In this document: positions 33,238-41,745 of the stretch, piece after piece
Position numbering within the stretch: position 1 is the stretch's first letter
Layout of the letters: each line of letters begins with the position of its first letter
Source of the DNA: Eubacteriales bacterium
Lineage (GTDB): Bacteria; Bacillota; Clostridia; Oscillospirales; Butyricicoccaceae
Direction of reading: 5' to 3'
DNA: 64,000 nt
NCBI GenBank assembly: GCA_030539335.1
Contig: JAUNSG010000007.1
Coordinates: 62,001-126,000, forward strand
Position numbers and translations under genes: made by a program
The notes under the pieces: model-generated
Told to the model about the DNA's origin: nothing
Database searches by the model: none
What the model saw: the letters and a program-made list of their open reading frames with translations, nothing else

Positions 33238-34189
33238 ATGACACTAAGGCAAACAGCCGCACACGATGCCGCTGCAGCCCTTCCGAGGAAGTGCATACCA
33301 AACACAGAAGCGCTTCCAGATAGGCCGCCGTTTCTGCAACCAGCAATTCGTCTCCGCTCTGCTTCGCCGCAGCGTACAATGTTTTCCAAAAGCTGCCAGC
33401 GGTGACATCTGTGCAGGCAAACAGCTCGTCCAAAGACTCCCGGCTCTCGCTATGCTCCATCATCGCGCAAAAGTCCGCAATCGGAATCATCAATGACATG
33501 GGAACCGCATCTACCGCTGCCGCAAAGGAATCGGCATCACTCAGCTCCCAGATGGAATACAGAACCAAAGCATGGAGCATAAAGTCACGCTCCTCTGTCG
33601 GGATGGCATCCCCGCTGCCTGCCATTGCCTGGGTATAGCATTCGGTCAGCGCCTTGCAGACTGTTTCGGCCGAATCCGCCTCCCAGCAATACGCATGCAT
33701 CCGTTCCTGATTGACGGTCCGGCACAGCGCCGCAAGCGCGTCCTCCGATGATGCGTCCATTGCGGACAGCATCTGATGCAATGCAAGCATCAGACGGCTG
33801 TATTCCTCCGGCTCTGCCCCCTGCGCGACGGCACGCCAGAAGCTCCCATCGGGGCCAACCGCTCCAGTATATTGTGGCAGTTCGCTCCCTTCCGACAGAT
33901 AGTCTGTAAACGCCTGCTGGGAAAAGGAGTATTCCAGATTGGAAAACAGAAAGGAGAGCAATCGCTCTTCCGTGCCTCCGTTTTGCCTCTGTGCAATTTC
34001 CAACGCAAAAAGCGGTACCAAAACCGCTCCCTCAGACAGCGCAGCAAACAGCTCCGGCCGGCGGTTGAAGATCATATGGACTGTTTCAAATACCATGCCG
34101 GTGGCATCGACAACACATTCCGTCGTCTTCTCTATCGCCGGGCCGGTCCATTCCGGCAAAGAAAACAGTGTCAGCCTGCAATCACTCAT
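33236..34189 (-). CDS. Unrecognised acidic helical protein downstream of ndk
   Basis: A 317-residue, mostly helical and acidic protein, rich in Ala, Glu and Leu, with no signal peptide and no membrane helix. I recognise no domain. Scattered pairs such as 'SRLMLALHQMLSAMD', 'MHAYCWEADSAETV' and 'LVLYSIWELSDADSF' suggest repeated helical units. I start at ATG 34189, which overlaps the ndk stop (TATGAGTGA arrangement), instead of an upstream codon within ndk; this overlap implies translational coupling with ndk. Convergent with aroD. Confidence 0.7.
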   Translation of the reverse strand: MSDCRLTLFSLPEWTGPAIEKTTECVVDATGMVFETVHMIFNRRPELFAALSEGAVLVPLFALEIAQRQNGGTEERLLSFLFSNLEYSFSQQAFTDYLSEGSELPQYTGAVGPDGSFWRAVAQGAEPEEYSRLMLALHQMLSAMDASSEDALAALCRTVNQERMHAYCWEADSAETVCKALTECYTQAMAGSGDAIPTEERDFMLHALVLYSIWELSDADSFAAAVDAVPMSLMIPIADFCAMMEHSESRESLDELFACTDVTAGSFWKTLYAAAKQSGDELLVAETAAYLEALLCLVCTSSEGLQRHRVRLFALVS

Positions 34190-34592
34190 AATCCGGGAAG
34201 AAGCGCTTGATCTCGATGGCCGCGGTCTCCTCCGAATCCGAGCCATGAATCAGATTTTTGGTCGTGCTGGAACCATAATCTCCTCGAATGGTTCCAGCTG
34301 CCGCGTCCTCAAATTTGGTTGCTCCCATCAGGATGCGCATCCCCTTGATCGCATTTTCTCCCTCGACAACCATAGCCAGAACCGGGCCGGACATCATATA
34401 CTCCAGCATGTCCGGAAAAAACGGCTTGTCTGCAATGTGCGCGTAATGCTCCCGCAGAATCGCCTCGTCCAGCATGCGCAGATCACAGCGAACGAGATGA
34501 TAGCCCTTCTTCTCGATGCGGGAAAGGATTTCTCCTGCCAGTCCGCGCTGCAGCGCATCCGGCTTTAACATAATATAGGTCTGCTGTACCAT
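34182..34592 (-). CDS. ndk: Nucleoside diphosphate kinase
   Basis: A 136-residue enzyme that equilibrates nucleoside di- and triphosphates. It begins 'MVQQTYIMLKPDALQRG' and carries the active-site histidine in 'NLIHGSDSEETA', with 'RGDYGSSTTKNLIHGSD' replacing the common RGDFG form. The start at 34592 follows AGGAGGAAAA; a longer frame adds nonconserved residues. A promoter lies 53-81 bases upstream. Its 3' end overlaps an unknown gene. Confidence 0.96.
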   Translation of the reverse strand: MVQQTYIMLKPDALQRGLAGEILSRIEKKGYHLVRCDLRMLDEAILREHYAHIADKPFFPDMLEYMMSGPVLAMVVEGENAIKGMRILMGATKFEDAAAGTIRGDYGSSTTKNLIHGSDSEETAAIEIKRFFPDYE

Positions 34593-34644
34593 AATAACGT
34601 TTTCCTCCTGTTCGTTTCGTCTCGTTTTGTATGCGTTATATCTT

Positions 34645-34673
34645 AGTATAACTGGTTTCGCGCAAAATGTACA
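34645..34673 (-). promoter_or_regulatory. Promoter of ndk
   Basis: TGTACA (34668-34673), 17-base spacer, TATACT (34645-34650) on the minus strand. Confidence 0.6.
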
Positions 34674-34777
34674 GAAAAAGGGAAATATTCTCTCCACAAA
34701 ACTTTTAGAAAGTATCTTTCTTTTTTTCAGGAAGTGTGATACAATCGGGTCATAGAAAAGAATTGCGAGGTGGTCTT

Positions 34778-35824
34778 ATGTTTCTTTGCTCCAAAACATC
34801 CTGGGGCGTTACAGCGTCCGGTCAGGCGGTCGATTGCTACACGTTAGATAACGGAACGATTTCTGCTGAAATCCTGACCTATGGTGGGGCGGTCCGTTCC
34901 CTATGTGTCCCCAATGCGCAGGGAGAGGTGACGGATGTCGTTCTCGGCTTTGATGACATTGCCACCTACGAAGCGCAGGATAAATTCATCGGCGCCCTCA
35001 TCGGCCGCCATGCCAACCGCATCGAAGCGGCAGAATTTACGTTGGATGGGAAATCCTATCCACTGTATGCCAACGATGGGCGCAACCAGCTCCACGGCGG
35101 AAAAATCGGTTACGACCGGCGCGTCTGGGATGCCACCGTTACCGATTCTGCTCTGCTCCTCTCCCTCACCTCACCGGACGGCGAAGAGGGATTTCCGGGT
35201 ACACTTCAGATACAGGTGCGCTATTCTCTGACTGACGCCAACGGTCTGCGCATCGAATACACGGCGGTGACCGATCAAAAAACCGTTTGTAATCTGACCA
35301 ATCATAGCTATTTCAATCTCGCCGGACACGCGTCCGGCAGCATAGTGGGACAACGCATCCAACTGCACGCTTCAAACTATACTCCGGCTAACGGCGAGTG
35401 CCTGCCAAATGGCACGATTGCACCGGTAGATCACACACCGATGGATCTTCGCGAAGCTACCGTCATCGGCGACCACATTGACGATCCCTTTGAACAGCTT
35501 CAATTTGCCGGCGGCTATGACCACAACTGGATTGTGGACGGCGAACACGGGACGCTGCGTCCGGCAGCCGAAGCGCAATGTGACGAAACCGGCATCCACA
35601 TGACGGTTCTGACCACTTCCCCCGGCCTGCAGTTCTATTCCGGAAACGCACTGGATGGCTGTCCAAATGGCAAGGGCGGAGCCAGCTATGCCCGCCGCAG
35701 TGCGTTTTGTCTGGAGACACAGTACTATCCGAATGCCCTGTGTCATTCAAACTTCCCGCAGCCCATCATTACACCGGAACAGCCGTTCCACGAAATTACT
35801 GTTTACGAATTTTCCGTCCGCTGA
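34778..35824 (+). CDS. galM: Aldose 1-epimerase (galactose mutarotase)
   Basis: A 348-residue enzyme interconverting sugar anomers. Family residues are visible: 'GALIGRHANRI' (near residue 75), 'LHGGKIGYDRRVWD', catalytic His in 'NLTNHSYFNLAGH' (near 175), Asp in 'GGYDHNWIVDG', and the catalytic Glu in 'CLETQYYPNALCH'. The start at 34778 follows GCGAGGTGG. It leads a plus-strand sugar region: ROK regulator, xylulokinase and an isomerase-like enzyme. A TACAAT box at 34740-34745 suggests a promoter but its -35 is poor. Confidence 0.94.
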   Translation: MFLCSKTSWGVTASGQAVDCYTLDNGTISAEILTYGGAVRSLCVPNAQGEVTDVVLGFDDIATYEAQDKFIGALIGRHANRIEAAEFTLDGKSYPLYANDGRNQLHGGKIGYDRRVWDATVTDSALLLSLTSPDGEEGFPGTLQIQVRYSLTDANGLRIEYTAVTDQKTVCNLTNHSYFNLAGHASGSIVGQRIQLHASNYTPANGECLPNGTIAPVDHTPMDLREATVIGDHIDDPFEQLQFAGGYDHNWIVDGEHGTLRPAAEAQCDETGIHMTVLTTSPGLQFYSGNALDGCPNGKGGASYARRSAFCLETQYYPNALCHSNFPQPIITPEQPFHEITVYEFSVR

Positions 35825-35873
35825 TCTTCCAGTCTTCGCATTTTCCCATTCCCTTTAGAAAGGAAGGCCTCCC

Positions 35874-37001
35874 ATGCCGCAAACACTATCCACCGCAGAA
35901 CTGCGCCGTCAAAACCGAAACCGAATTTACCAGCATCTGTATCATACCTCAGAACCGGTTACCAAACAGGCGATCTCTAAGAATCTTTCTCTGAGTCTTC
36001 CGACCATCACACAGAATTTCCGTGATTTGATGGAGTCCGGTCTGATCCGCTGGGGACATTCTCTGGATTCGACGGGAGGCCGAAAACCCAAGACAATTGA
36101 AATCATTGACGATGCACGCATCGCCATCGGCATTGAAATTACACGGGACACGCTTCGTCTGGTCGTCGTTGACCTGCGCGGCAACCGTCTGACCGATGCC
36201 GTTGTTCCCTGCCGGTTTTCCAACGATGATTCCTACTTTACCCTGCTCAGTACGGAGGTAGAGCGACTGATTCAGAGCAATCGTCTGGACCGGAACAAGC
36301 TGCTCGGGGTGGGGATCGCGTTCCCTGGTATTTTAGCGGCAAAAACCAGCCTCATTGAGTTGGCTCCATCGCTGAATATTCGGAAGATGATGGTAGAAAC
36401 CCTGACCAAGCACATCCGTTATCCGGTTCGTGTGGAAAACGACGCGACCTCCGGTGGACGTGCTGAGACCTGGGACAGTTCGGATCAGGCGCTTCGGGCA
36501 TATGTTTCGATCGGCGAAGGCGTCGGCGGATGCATCATGAATGGCAGCCAGCCGTATTTCGGCAGCAATGGCCGCGCCGGAGAATTTGGGCATATGCGTA
36601 TCGTACCGGAAGGCCGCACCTGTCTCTGTGGACAAAAGGGCTGCTTTGAGGCGTATTGCTCCGCAACCCGCCTCTCGCACGACTTTGACTGTTCGCTGGA
36701 CAGCTTCTTCATTCATTTAAAGGAGGGTACAACACGCTACGTCAATGCGTGGGAGTCCTATCTCGATCATCTGGCGCTCGGGCTGAACAACATCCGCATG
36801 ATGCTCGATTGTGATATCGTGCTGGGCGGTATGGTGTCGCAGTATCTCGGCAGCTATCTCGGTGCGCTGAATGCCCGCCTGCGCGAGCTGGATTCCTTTG
36901 ATTCCCCGCATCGCTATCTGACACTCAGCCGGTTGGGCGCCTACTCCAATGCAACTGGCGCTGCACTGGCTTTTATCCACGATTTTATCCGTCAAATTTA
37001 A
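35874..37001 (+). CDS. ROK-family transcriptional repressor (XylR/NagC-like)
   Basis: A 375-residue regulator. Residues 5-65 form a winged helix ('TKQAISKNLSLSLPTITQNF'); residues 80-370 form the ROK sugar-kinase-like domain with the DNA-binding family's zinc site 'GHMRIVPEGRTCLCGQ' and 'GCFEAYCSA' (His, Cys, Cys, Cys). The ATP-binding loop is present but catalytic competence is uncertain, as in other ROK repressors. Its position before xylulokinase and the inverted repeat at 37134-37200 suggest control of the xylB operon. Confidence 0.9.
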   Translation: MPQTLSTAELRRQNRNRIYQHLYHTSEPVTKQAISKNLSLSLPTITQNFRDLMESGLIRWGHSLDSTGGRKPKTIEIIDDARIAIGIEITRDTLRLVVVDLRGNRLTDAVVPCRFSNDDSYFTLLSTEVERLIQSNRLDRNKLLGVGIAFPGILAAKTSLIELAPSLNIRKMMVETLTKHIRYPVRVENDATSGGRAETWDSSDQALRAYVSIGEGVGGCIMNGSQPYFGSNGRAGEFGHMRIVPEGRTCLCGQKGCFEAYCSATRLSHDFDCSLDSFFIHLKEGTTRYVNAWESYLDHLALGLNNIRMMLDCDIVLGGMVSQYLGSYLGALNARLRELDSFDSPHRYLTLSRLGAYSNATGAALAFIHDFIRQI

Positions 37002-37026
37002 CGCATCGTTATTTCTGAATTTTTTC

Positions 37027-37061
37027 ACTGGGAGCGGTTCACACCGCTCTCAGTTCTTTTT
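37027..37061 (+). terminator. Terminator of the ROK regulator gene
   Basis: Stem ACTGGGAGCGGT/ACCGCTCTCAGT with TCAC loop (one G-T pair), then TCTTTTTG. Confidence 0.88.
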
Positions 37062-37133
37062 GTGTTTTGTTACAAATTATACCCCTCATTTTTACCCAAA
37101 ATCACAAAAATAATTTATTTTTCTCTCTAGCTA

Positions 37134-37161
37134 TTGACTTTTAAAATAAATGAAGTATTAT
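37134..37161 (+). promoter_or_regulatory. Promoter of the xylulokinase operon
   Basis: TTGACT (37134-37139), 16-base spacer, TATTAT (37156-37161). Confidence 0.65.
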
Positions 37162-37200
37162 AAATACATAAGTTTTAAAAAAGTCGTTATCAAAAGTCAA
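37134..37200 (+). promoter_or_regulatory. Inverted repeat, candidate ROK-repressor operator
   Basis: TTGACTTTT (37134-37142) and AAAAGTCAA (37192-37200) are perfect inverted copies flanking the xylB promoter; an extra TTTTAAAAAAGTC lies between. The first copy overlaps the -35 box. A repressor bound to both could loop or block the promoter. Confidence 0.5.
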
Positions 37201-37223
37201 TTTCATGAAAGGAGGATTTCTCT

Positions 37224-38747
37224 TTGAACTATCTATTAGGTGTTGACATTGGTACATCCGGAACCAAAACGGTCTTATTCGATCTGTCCGGAAATGTGCT
37301 TGGCAGCTGCACCGTCGAGTATCCGCTGTATCAGCCCAAAAACGGCTGGGCCGAGCAGGATCCCGAAGAATGGTGGGCCGCCGTGTGTGAGAGCATTCAG
37401 GGTGCCATTGCCAAGGCCGGAGCGAATCCAGCCGAAATCGGTGGCATCGGGCTTTCCGGACAGATGCATGGTCTGGTCATGCTGGATGCCGACGGCAAGG
37501 TTCTCCGCCGCAGCATCATCTGGTGCGATCAGCGAACCGGAAAGGAATGCGACGAAATTCACGAAAAGGTCGGCAAGTCCCGTCTGATCGAGCTGACCGC
37601 CAATCCGGCGCTGACCGGCTGGACCTCGACCAAGATCCTTTGGGTCCGCAACCATGAACCGGAAATTTATGAAAAATGCCGTCATATTCTGCTTCCAAAG
37701 GATTTTATCCGCTATCGTCTGACCGGAGAATTTGCCACGGAGGTATCGGATGCATCCGGCATGGGGCTTCTGGATGTCCCCAACCGCTGCTGGAGCGAGG
37801 AAGTACTCGAAAAGCTCGGCATTGACAAGTCGCTTCTGGCTACAGTTTACGAAAGCCCGGAGATCACCGGCAAGGTCACGCCGCAGGCGGCGGAGGCCAC
37901 CGGACTGACGGCTGGCACGATCGTTGTCGGCGGCGCCGGAGACAATGCAGCCGCTGCCGTCGGTACCGGCGTGGTAACGGATGGCAGTGCATTTACGACG
38001 ATTGGCACCTCTGGTGTCGTCTTTGCACACACCAGCGACATTTCCATCGACCCAAAGGGCCGCGTCCACACGTTCTGCTGTGCGGTTCCGGGAGCTTGGC
38101 ACGTCATGGGTGTGACGCAGGCGGCTGGTCTGTCGCTCAAATGGTATCGTGACACCTTCTGTCAGCAGGAAATTGACCTCGCTGCTGAGCAGGATGTCGA
38201 TCCGTACTACATTATGGACAAACAGGCCGAAGCGGTTCCGATCGGCTCCAACAAGCTGATCTATCTCCCCTATCTGATGGGCGAACGCACGCCGCATCTT
38301 GATCCGAACTGCCGTGGTGCATTCATTGGCCTGTCGGCAATTCATACCCGTCAGGATCTGCTCCGTGCCGTTATGGAGGGCGTTACCTTCAGTCTGCGCG
38401 ACTGTGCTGAGGTTCTCTCGGAAATGGGCGTCCATCCGACCCGAATGCTCGCATGCGGCGGCGGTGGTACCAGCAAGCTGTGGAGACAGATGCTGGCTGA
38501 TGTGCTGGCTTGTCCGGTTTCGACCTGCGCCAGCAAGGAAGGTCCGGCGCTCGGCGTCGCGATCCTCGCCGGTGTCGGCTGTGGTGCCTATTCCTCCGTC
38601 GAGCAGGGCTGTGAAACCGTCATCCAGATCAATGATCCGCAGCCGCCCATTGAGGAAAACAAGGCAGCTTATGCCCGCGTCTACGATATCTACCGTGCAC
38701 TGTATCCGAGCTTAAAGGCACAGTATGCAGCACTGGCGGAACTCTAA
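37224..38747 (+). CDS. xylB: Xylulokinase (FGGY family)
   Basis: A 507-residue kinase of the FGGY family. 'LLGVDIGTSGTKTVLFD' is the N-terminal phosphate-binding loop; 'GLSGQMHGLVMLD' (near residue 77, with the MHG signature of xylulokinases) and 'WCDQRTGKEC' follow, and 'GAGDNAAAAVGTG' and 'ACGGGGTSKLWRQML' complete the ATP site. The MHG motif favours D-xylulose over other FGGY substrates. TTG at 37224 is the start, preceded by GGAGG. The operon continues with a DUF4867 gene 15 bases downstream. Confidence 0.93.
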   Translation: MNYLLGVDIGTSGTKTVLFDLSGNVLGSCTVEYPLYQPKNGWAEQDPEEWWAAVCESIQGAIAKAGANPAEIGGIGLSGQMHGLVMLDADGKVLRRSIIWCDQRTGKECDEIHEKVGKSRLIELTANPALTGWTSTKILWVRNHEPEIYEKCRHILLPKDFIRYRLTGEFATEVSDASGMGLLDVPNRCWSEEVLEKLGIDKSLLATVYESPEITGKVTPQAAEATGLTAGTIVVGGAGDNAAAAVGTGVVTDGSAFTTIGTSGVVFAHTSDISIDPKGRVHTFCCAVPGAWHVMGVTQAAGLSLKWYRDTFCQQEIDLAAEQDVDPYYIMDKQAEAVPIGSNKLIYLPYLMGERTPHLDPNCRGAFIGLSAIHTRQDLLRAVMEGVTFSLRDCAEVLSEMGVHPTRMLACGGGGTSKLWRQMLADVLACPVSTCASKEGPALGVAILAGVGCGAYSSVEQGCETVIQINDPQPPIEENKAAYARVYDIYRALYPSLKAQYAALAEL

Positions 38748-38762
38748 AGGAGGAAAAATGGT

Positions 38763-39401
38763 ATGAAGATTCAATCCGTTTTTGATCCGGCATTTGCGCG
38801 CTATGGCAAGGTCATCGAAGGACTGGATACTACAGCTTTGATCACAGCGTTGGAGGCCAACACGGAACAGCCGGAAGATGCGGTGATCTATGTTCCCTCC
38901 TCGTCTGTGCTCGAGGCAACCGACCTGTATCCGATCCTGCGCGACAATGTCTATGGCGGTATGCCAATCCAGATCGGCTATTGCAACGGAAGCAATACCA
39001 AGCTCAACTGCGTGGAATATCACCGCGACAGTGAAATCAACATTCCGGCACATGATATGATCTTCCTCGTTGCCGGGGAGAGCGATTTAGTAGACGGTCA
39101 TCTGGACACCGCGAAGATTGAGGCATTCCGCGCTCCGGGCGGTGCAGCGGTCGAGCTGTATGCAACCACTTTGCATTACGCACCGTGCAACAGCGTCGCC
39201 GGACAGGGCTTCCGTGTGGCTGTCGTTCTGCCGAAGGGCACCAATACCGACAAGCCGGCAATGACCAACTGCACGCCGGAGGATGCCCTCCTGTGGGCGC
39301 GCAACAAGTGGCTGATTGCCCATCCGGATACCACCGAGGCAGCGGATGGCGCTTTCGTCGGGCTGGACGGCGAAAACCCGGACATTGCCGATCTGATCTG
39401 A
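38763..39401 (+). CDS. DUF4867 family protein
   Basis: A 212-residue soluble protein with a cupin-like, beta-rich pattern ('CVEYHRDSEINIPAHDMIFLVAG', partly quoted, holds the His and Glu of a possible metal site). It matches my recollection of DUF4867, which is often beside xylB and isomerase genes in gut Clostridia. A sugar-handling enzymatic role, such as epimerase or isomerase, is inference from context. An AAGGAGG precedes the start. Confidence 0.75.
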   Translation: MKIQSVFDPAFARYGKVIEGLDTTALITALEANTEQPEDAVIYVPSSSVLEATDLYPILRDNVYGGMPIQIGYCNGSNTKLNCVEYHRDSEINIPAHDMIFLVAGESDLVDGHLDTAKIEAFRAPGGAAVELYATTLHYAPCNSVAGQGFRVAVVLPKGTNTDKPAMTNCTPEDALLWARNKWLIAHPDTTEAADGAFVGLDGENPDIADLI

Positions 39402-39457
39402 GCAAACAACATTTTATTTCTGTGTGAGTTAACATAGTGTGAGAGTAACAATAGAGA

Positions 39458-39530
39458 AAACGGTATGATGTGAGATACCGTTTGTAAAACAAGGGAGAAT
39501 TGGAACGACGGATCGTTTTGCGGTTTTGTG
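39458..39530 (+). other. Hairpins between the DUF4867 and isomerase genes
   Basis: Stem AAACGGTAT/ATACCGTTT (39458-39483) with eight-base loop, then a smaller AACGA-CGGA-TCGTT hairpin followed by a T-rich stretch. The gap of 165 bases may attenuate or process the operon transcript. Confidence 0.4.
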
Positions 39531-39566
39531 CCTTCCACTCCCGCCCCAAACTAGGAGGAATTCTTT

Positions 39567-41051
39567 ATGGTAAACATTCCTGAAGTCAAGCTGGGTATTG
39601 TAGCGGTCAGCCGTGACTGCTTCCCGATGAGCCTTTCCGAAGGCCGCCGCAAGGCAATTGTAAAAGAATACAGCGAAAAATACGGTGCACTCTATGAATG
39701 TCCGATTGGCATTGAAAATGAGCTGGATATGCTCAAGGCCATCGAGGACATCAACAAGGCAGAGGTCAACGCACTGGTTGTCTTCCTCGGCAACTTTGGT
39801 CCGGAGACCCCGGAAACACTGCTTGCCAAGCATTTTGACGGACCGGTTATGTATGTATCCGCTGCCGAAGGCGACGGCGATATGATCAACGGCCGCGGCG
39901 ATGCGTACTGCGGTATGCTGAACTGCTCGTACAATCTCGGTCTGCGCCACCTCAAGGGCTATATCCCGGAATACCCGGTCGGCACCGCAGCAGAAATCGC
40001 CGACATGATGAATGAATTCGTCCCGATCGCCCGTGCAATCATCGGTGTTTCCAACCTGAAGATCATCACCTTTGGCCCGCGTCCGCAGGACTTCTTCGCC
40101 TGCAACGCACCGATTCAGGGACTGTATGAATTGGGCGTGGAGATCGAAGAGAACTCCGAGCTTGACCTGCTCGTCTCCTATCAGGAGCACGAAAACGATC
40201 CGCGCATCCCCGAGGTCTGCGCAGACATGGCGAAGGAGATGGGCGAAGGAAGCTACTATCCGGATCTGAGTGTCCGCATGGCACAGTTTGAGCTGACGCT
40301 GCTTGACTGGGCGGAGAACCATAAGGGTTCGAAAAAATATGTCGCATTTGCCGACAAGTGCTGGCCGGCTTTCCCGTCCCAGTTCGGTTTTGAGCCGTGT
40401 TATGTCAACAGCCGTCTGGTTTCCCGCGGCATTCCGGTTTCCTGTGAAGTGGACATCTACGGCGCTTTGTCCGAGTACATCGGCATGTGTGTTTCCGGCG
40501 ACACCGTCACGCTGCTGGATATCAACAACTCCGTACCGAAGTACATCTACGACGAAGACATCAAGGGCAAGTATGATTACGACATCACAGATACCTTCAT
40601 GGGCTTCCACTGCGGCAACACGCCGGAATGCAAGATGTGTGCGAGCCGTGCGGTCAAGTATCAGCTGATTCAGCATCGTCTGCTTGAGCCGGAAGGCAGT
40701 GATCCGGATTTCACCCGCGGCACCCTGGAGGGCGACATCGCGGCATCGGACATCACCTTTTATCGCCTGCAGTGTGACAGCGATGGAAACCTGCGCAGCT
40801 ACATCGCAGAGGGCGAGATTCTGGACGTCCCGACCCGTTCGTTCGGCGGCATCGGTATTTTCGCCATTCCGGAAATGGGACGCTTCTACCGCCATGTCCT
40901 GATTCAGAAGCGTTACCCGCATCACGGTGCGGTTGCCTTCGGACATTATGGCAAGGCTTTGTTTGAAGTACTCAAGTACCTCGGCATTCAGGACATTGCC
41001 TACAATCAGCCGGCTTCCCTGCCGTATCCGACCGAGAATCCGTTTAAGTAA
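39567..41051 (+). CDS. L-fucose/L-arabinose isomerase-family protein
   Basis: A 494-residue protein of the FucI/AraA-type superfamily: 'VVFLGNFGPETPETLLAK' (near residue 70), 'EGDGDMINGRGDAYCGML' (near 105), 'FADKCWPAFPSQFG' and the C-terminal 'RFYRHVLIQKRYPHHGAVAFGH' (partly quoted) with His residues of the metal site. The family isomerises aldoses and ketoses; downstream of a xylulokinase it could produce xylulose or a related ketose, but the exact sugar is unclear and classical XylA is absent here. AGGAGGAA precedes the ATG. Followed by a terminator. Confidence 0.85.
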   Translation: MVNIPEVKLGIVAVSRDCFPMSLSEGRRKAIVKEYSEKYGALYECPIGIENELDMLKAIEDINKAEVNALVVFLGNFGPETPETLLAKHFDGPVMYVSAAEGDGDMINGRGDAYCGMLNCSYNLGLRHLKGYIPEYPVGTAAEIADMMNEFVPIARAIIGVSNLKIITFGPRPQDFFACNAPIQGLYELGVEIEENSELDLLVSYQEHENDPRIPEVCADMAKEMGEGSYYPDLSVRMAQFELTLLDWAENHKGSKKYVAFADKCWPAFPSQFGFEPCYVNSRLVSRGIPVSCEVDIYGALSEYIGMCVSGDTVTLLDINNSVPKYIYDEDIKGKYDYDITDTFMGFHCGNTPECKMCASRAVKYQLIQHRLLEPEGSDPDFTRGTLEGDIAASDITFYRLQCDSDGNLRSYIAEGEILDVPTRSFGGIGIFAIPEMGRFYRHVLIQKRYPHHGAVAFGHYGKALFEVLKYLGIQDIAYNQPASLPYPTENPFK

Positions 41052-41110
41052 ACGATTGTCTGCATTTTATACGCAAGAATCCAACCACTATTCCAAAATT
41101 CCCCATAGCA

Positions 41111-41150
41111 AACCGATCCCGTGCAGCACTGTGCGGGGTCGGTTCGTTTT
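41111..41150 (+). terminator. Terminator of the xylB operon
   Basis: Stem AACCGATCCC/GGGGTCGGTT with an inner GCA/TGC pairing, then CGTTTTCC. Confidence 0.75.
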
Positions 41151-41154
41151 CCCC

Positions 41155-41183
41155 TTGACTTTTCTCCCACCTGCGCGTATACT
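41155..41183 (+). promoter_or_regulatory. Promoter of the queuosine operon
   Basis: TTGACT (41155-41160), 17-base spacer, TATACT (41178-41183). Confidence 0.82.
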
Positions 41184-41198
41184 CTATACATATGTAAA

Positions 41199-41292
41199 TC
41201 AGACAGTTCGTTTGCACCATCCTGTCTATAAACAAAACCAGGGCTGTTTGTAAGATTTTTTGCAGGCATCCCATGCGGATGCCTGTTTTTTT
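41199..41292 (+). promoter_or_regulatory. PreQ1-type riboswitch with transcription terminator
   Basis: The leader of the que operon has stem AGACAG (41201-41206) / CTGTCT (41222-41227), loop TTCGTTTGCACCATC, and an A-rich tail ATAAACAAAACC that can fold back as a pseudoknot: the compact layout of a class I preQ1 aptamer. About 35 bases later is a terminator, stem CAGGCATCC/GGATGCCTG with T7 (41263-41292). Ligand binding should favour termination, reducing queuosine synthesis. Identification is by eye, helped by the downstream genes. Confidence 0.78.
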
Positions 41293-41313
41293 ATTCTTGA
41301 AGGAGATATTGTT

Positions 41314-41745
41314 ATGTACCGACTGCAAACGGAACATTCCTTTGACGCCGCGCATTTCCTCGCCGATTATCAGGGGAAATGTCACAACATTCACGGTCAT
41401 CACTGGCGCGTTGTGCTGGAAATCCAGGGCAGCCAGCTCCAGACCGACCGCCAGCAGAATGGTATGCTTGTGGACTTCTCCTCGGTCAAGCATGACCTGC
41501 GGGAAGTAGTCGATGCATTGGATCATACGTTTATCATCGAACGGGGCACCCTGCCCCCTGCGTTGTGCGAGGCGCTTCGTGGGGAGGACTTTTCTCTCAC
41601 CGAAGTTGATTTCCGTCCCACGGCGGAGAATTTTGCAAAGTATTTTTATGACAAGCTGACTGCCTGCGGCTATCCGGTTTATTGCTGTTCGGTCTACGAA
41701 ACTCCGGTCAACTGCGCGCAGTATTGTGGAGAGGAGAACGCATGA
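41314..41745 (+). CDS. queD: 6-carboxy-5,6,7,8-tetrahydropterin synthase
   Basis: A 143-residue enzyme that converts dihydroneopterin triphosphate to carboxytetrahydropterin in the queuosine pathway. Zinc ligands appear as His in 'TEHSFDAAHF' and the pair in 'NIHGHHWRV'; the catalytic Cys is in 'GKCHNIHGH' and Asp/His in 'DALDHTFI'. The start at 41314 follows GAAGGAGA; the in-frame upstream codons lie in the riboswitch terminator. Its stop overlaps queE by four bases. Confidence 0.95.
   Translation: MYRLQTEHSFDAAHFLADYQGKCHNIHGHHWRVVLEIQGSQLQTDRQQNGMLVDFSSVKHDLREVVDALDHTFIIERGTLPPALCEALRGEDFSLTEVDFRPTAENFAKYFYDKLTACGYPVYCCSVYETPVNCAQYCGEENA

Noticed and set aside
37224..38747. Same substrate for both FGGY kinases (37224-38747 and 53493-54923)
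   Set aside because: Only the first has the xylulokinase MHG motif; the second has a different substrate loop and different neighbours.
39429..40946. Minus-strand open frame of 505 codons
   Set aside because: Antisense to the fucose/arabinose isomerase-like gene, which has an AGGAGG start and family motifs.
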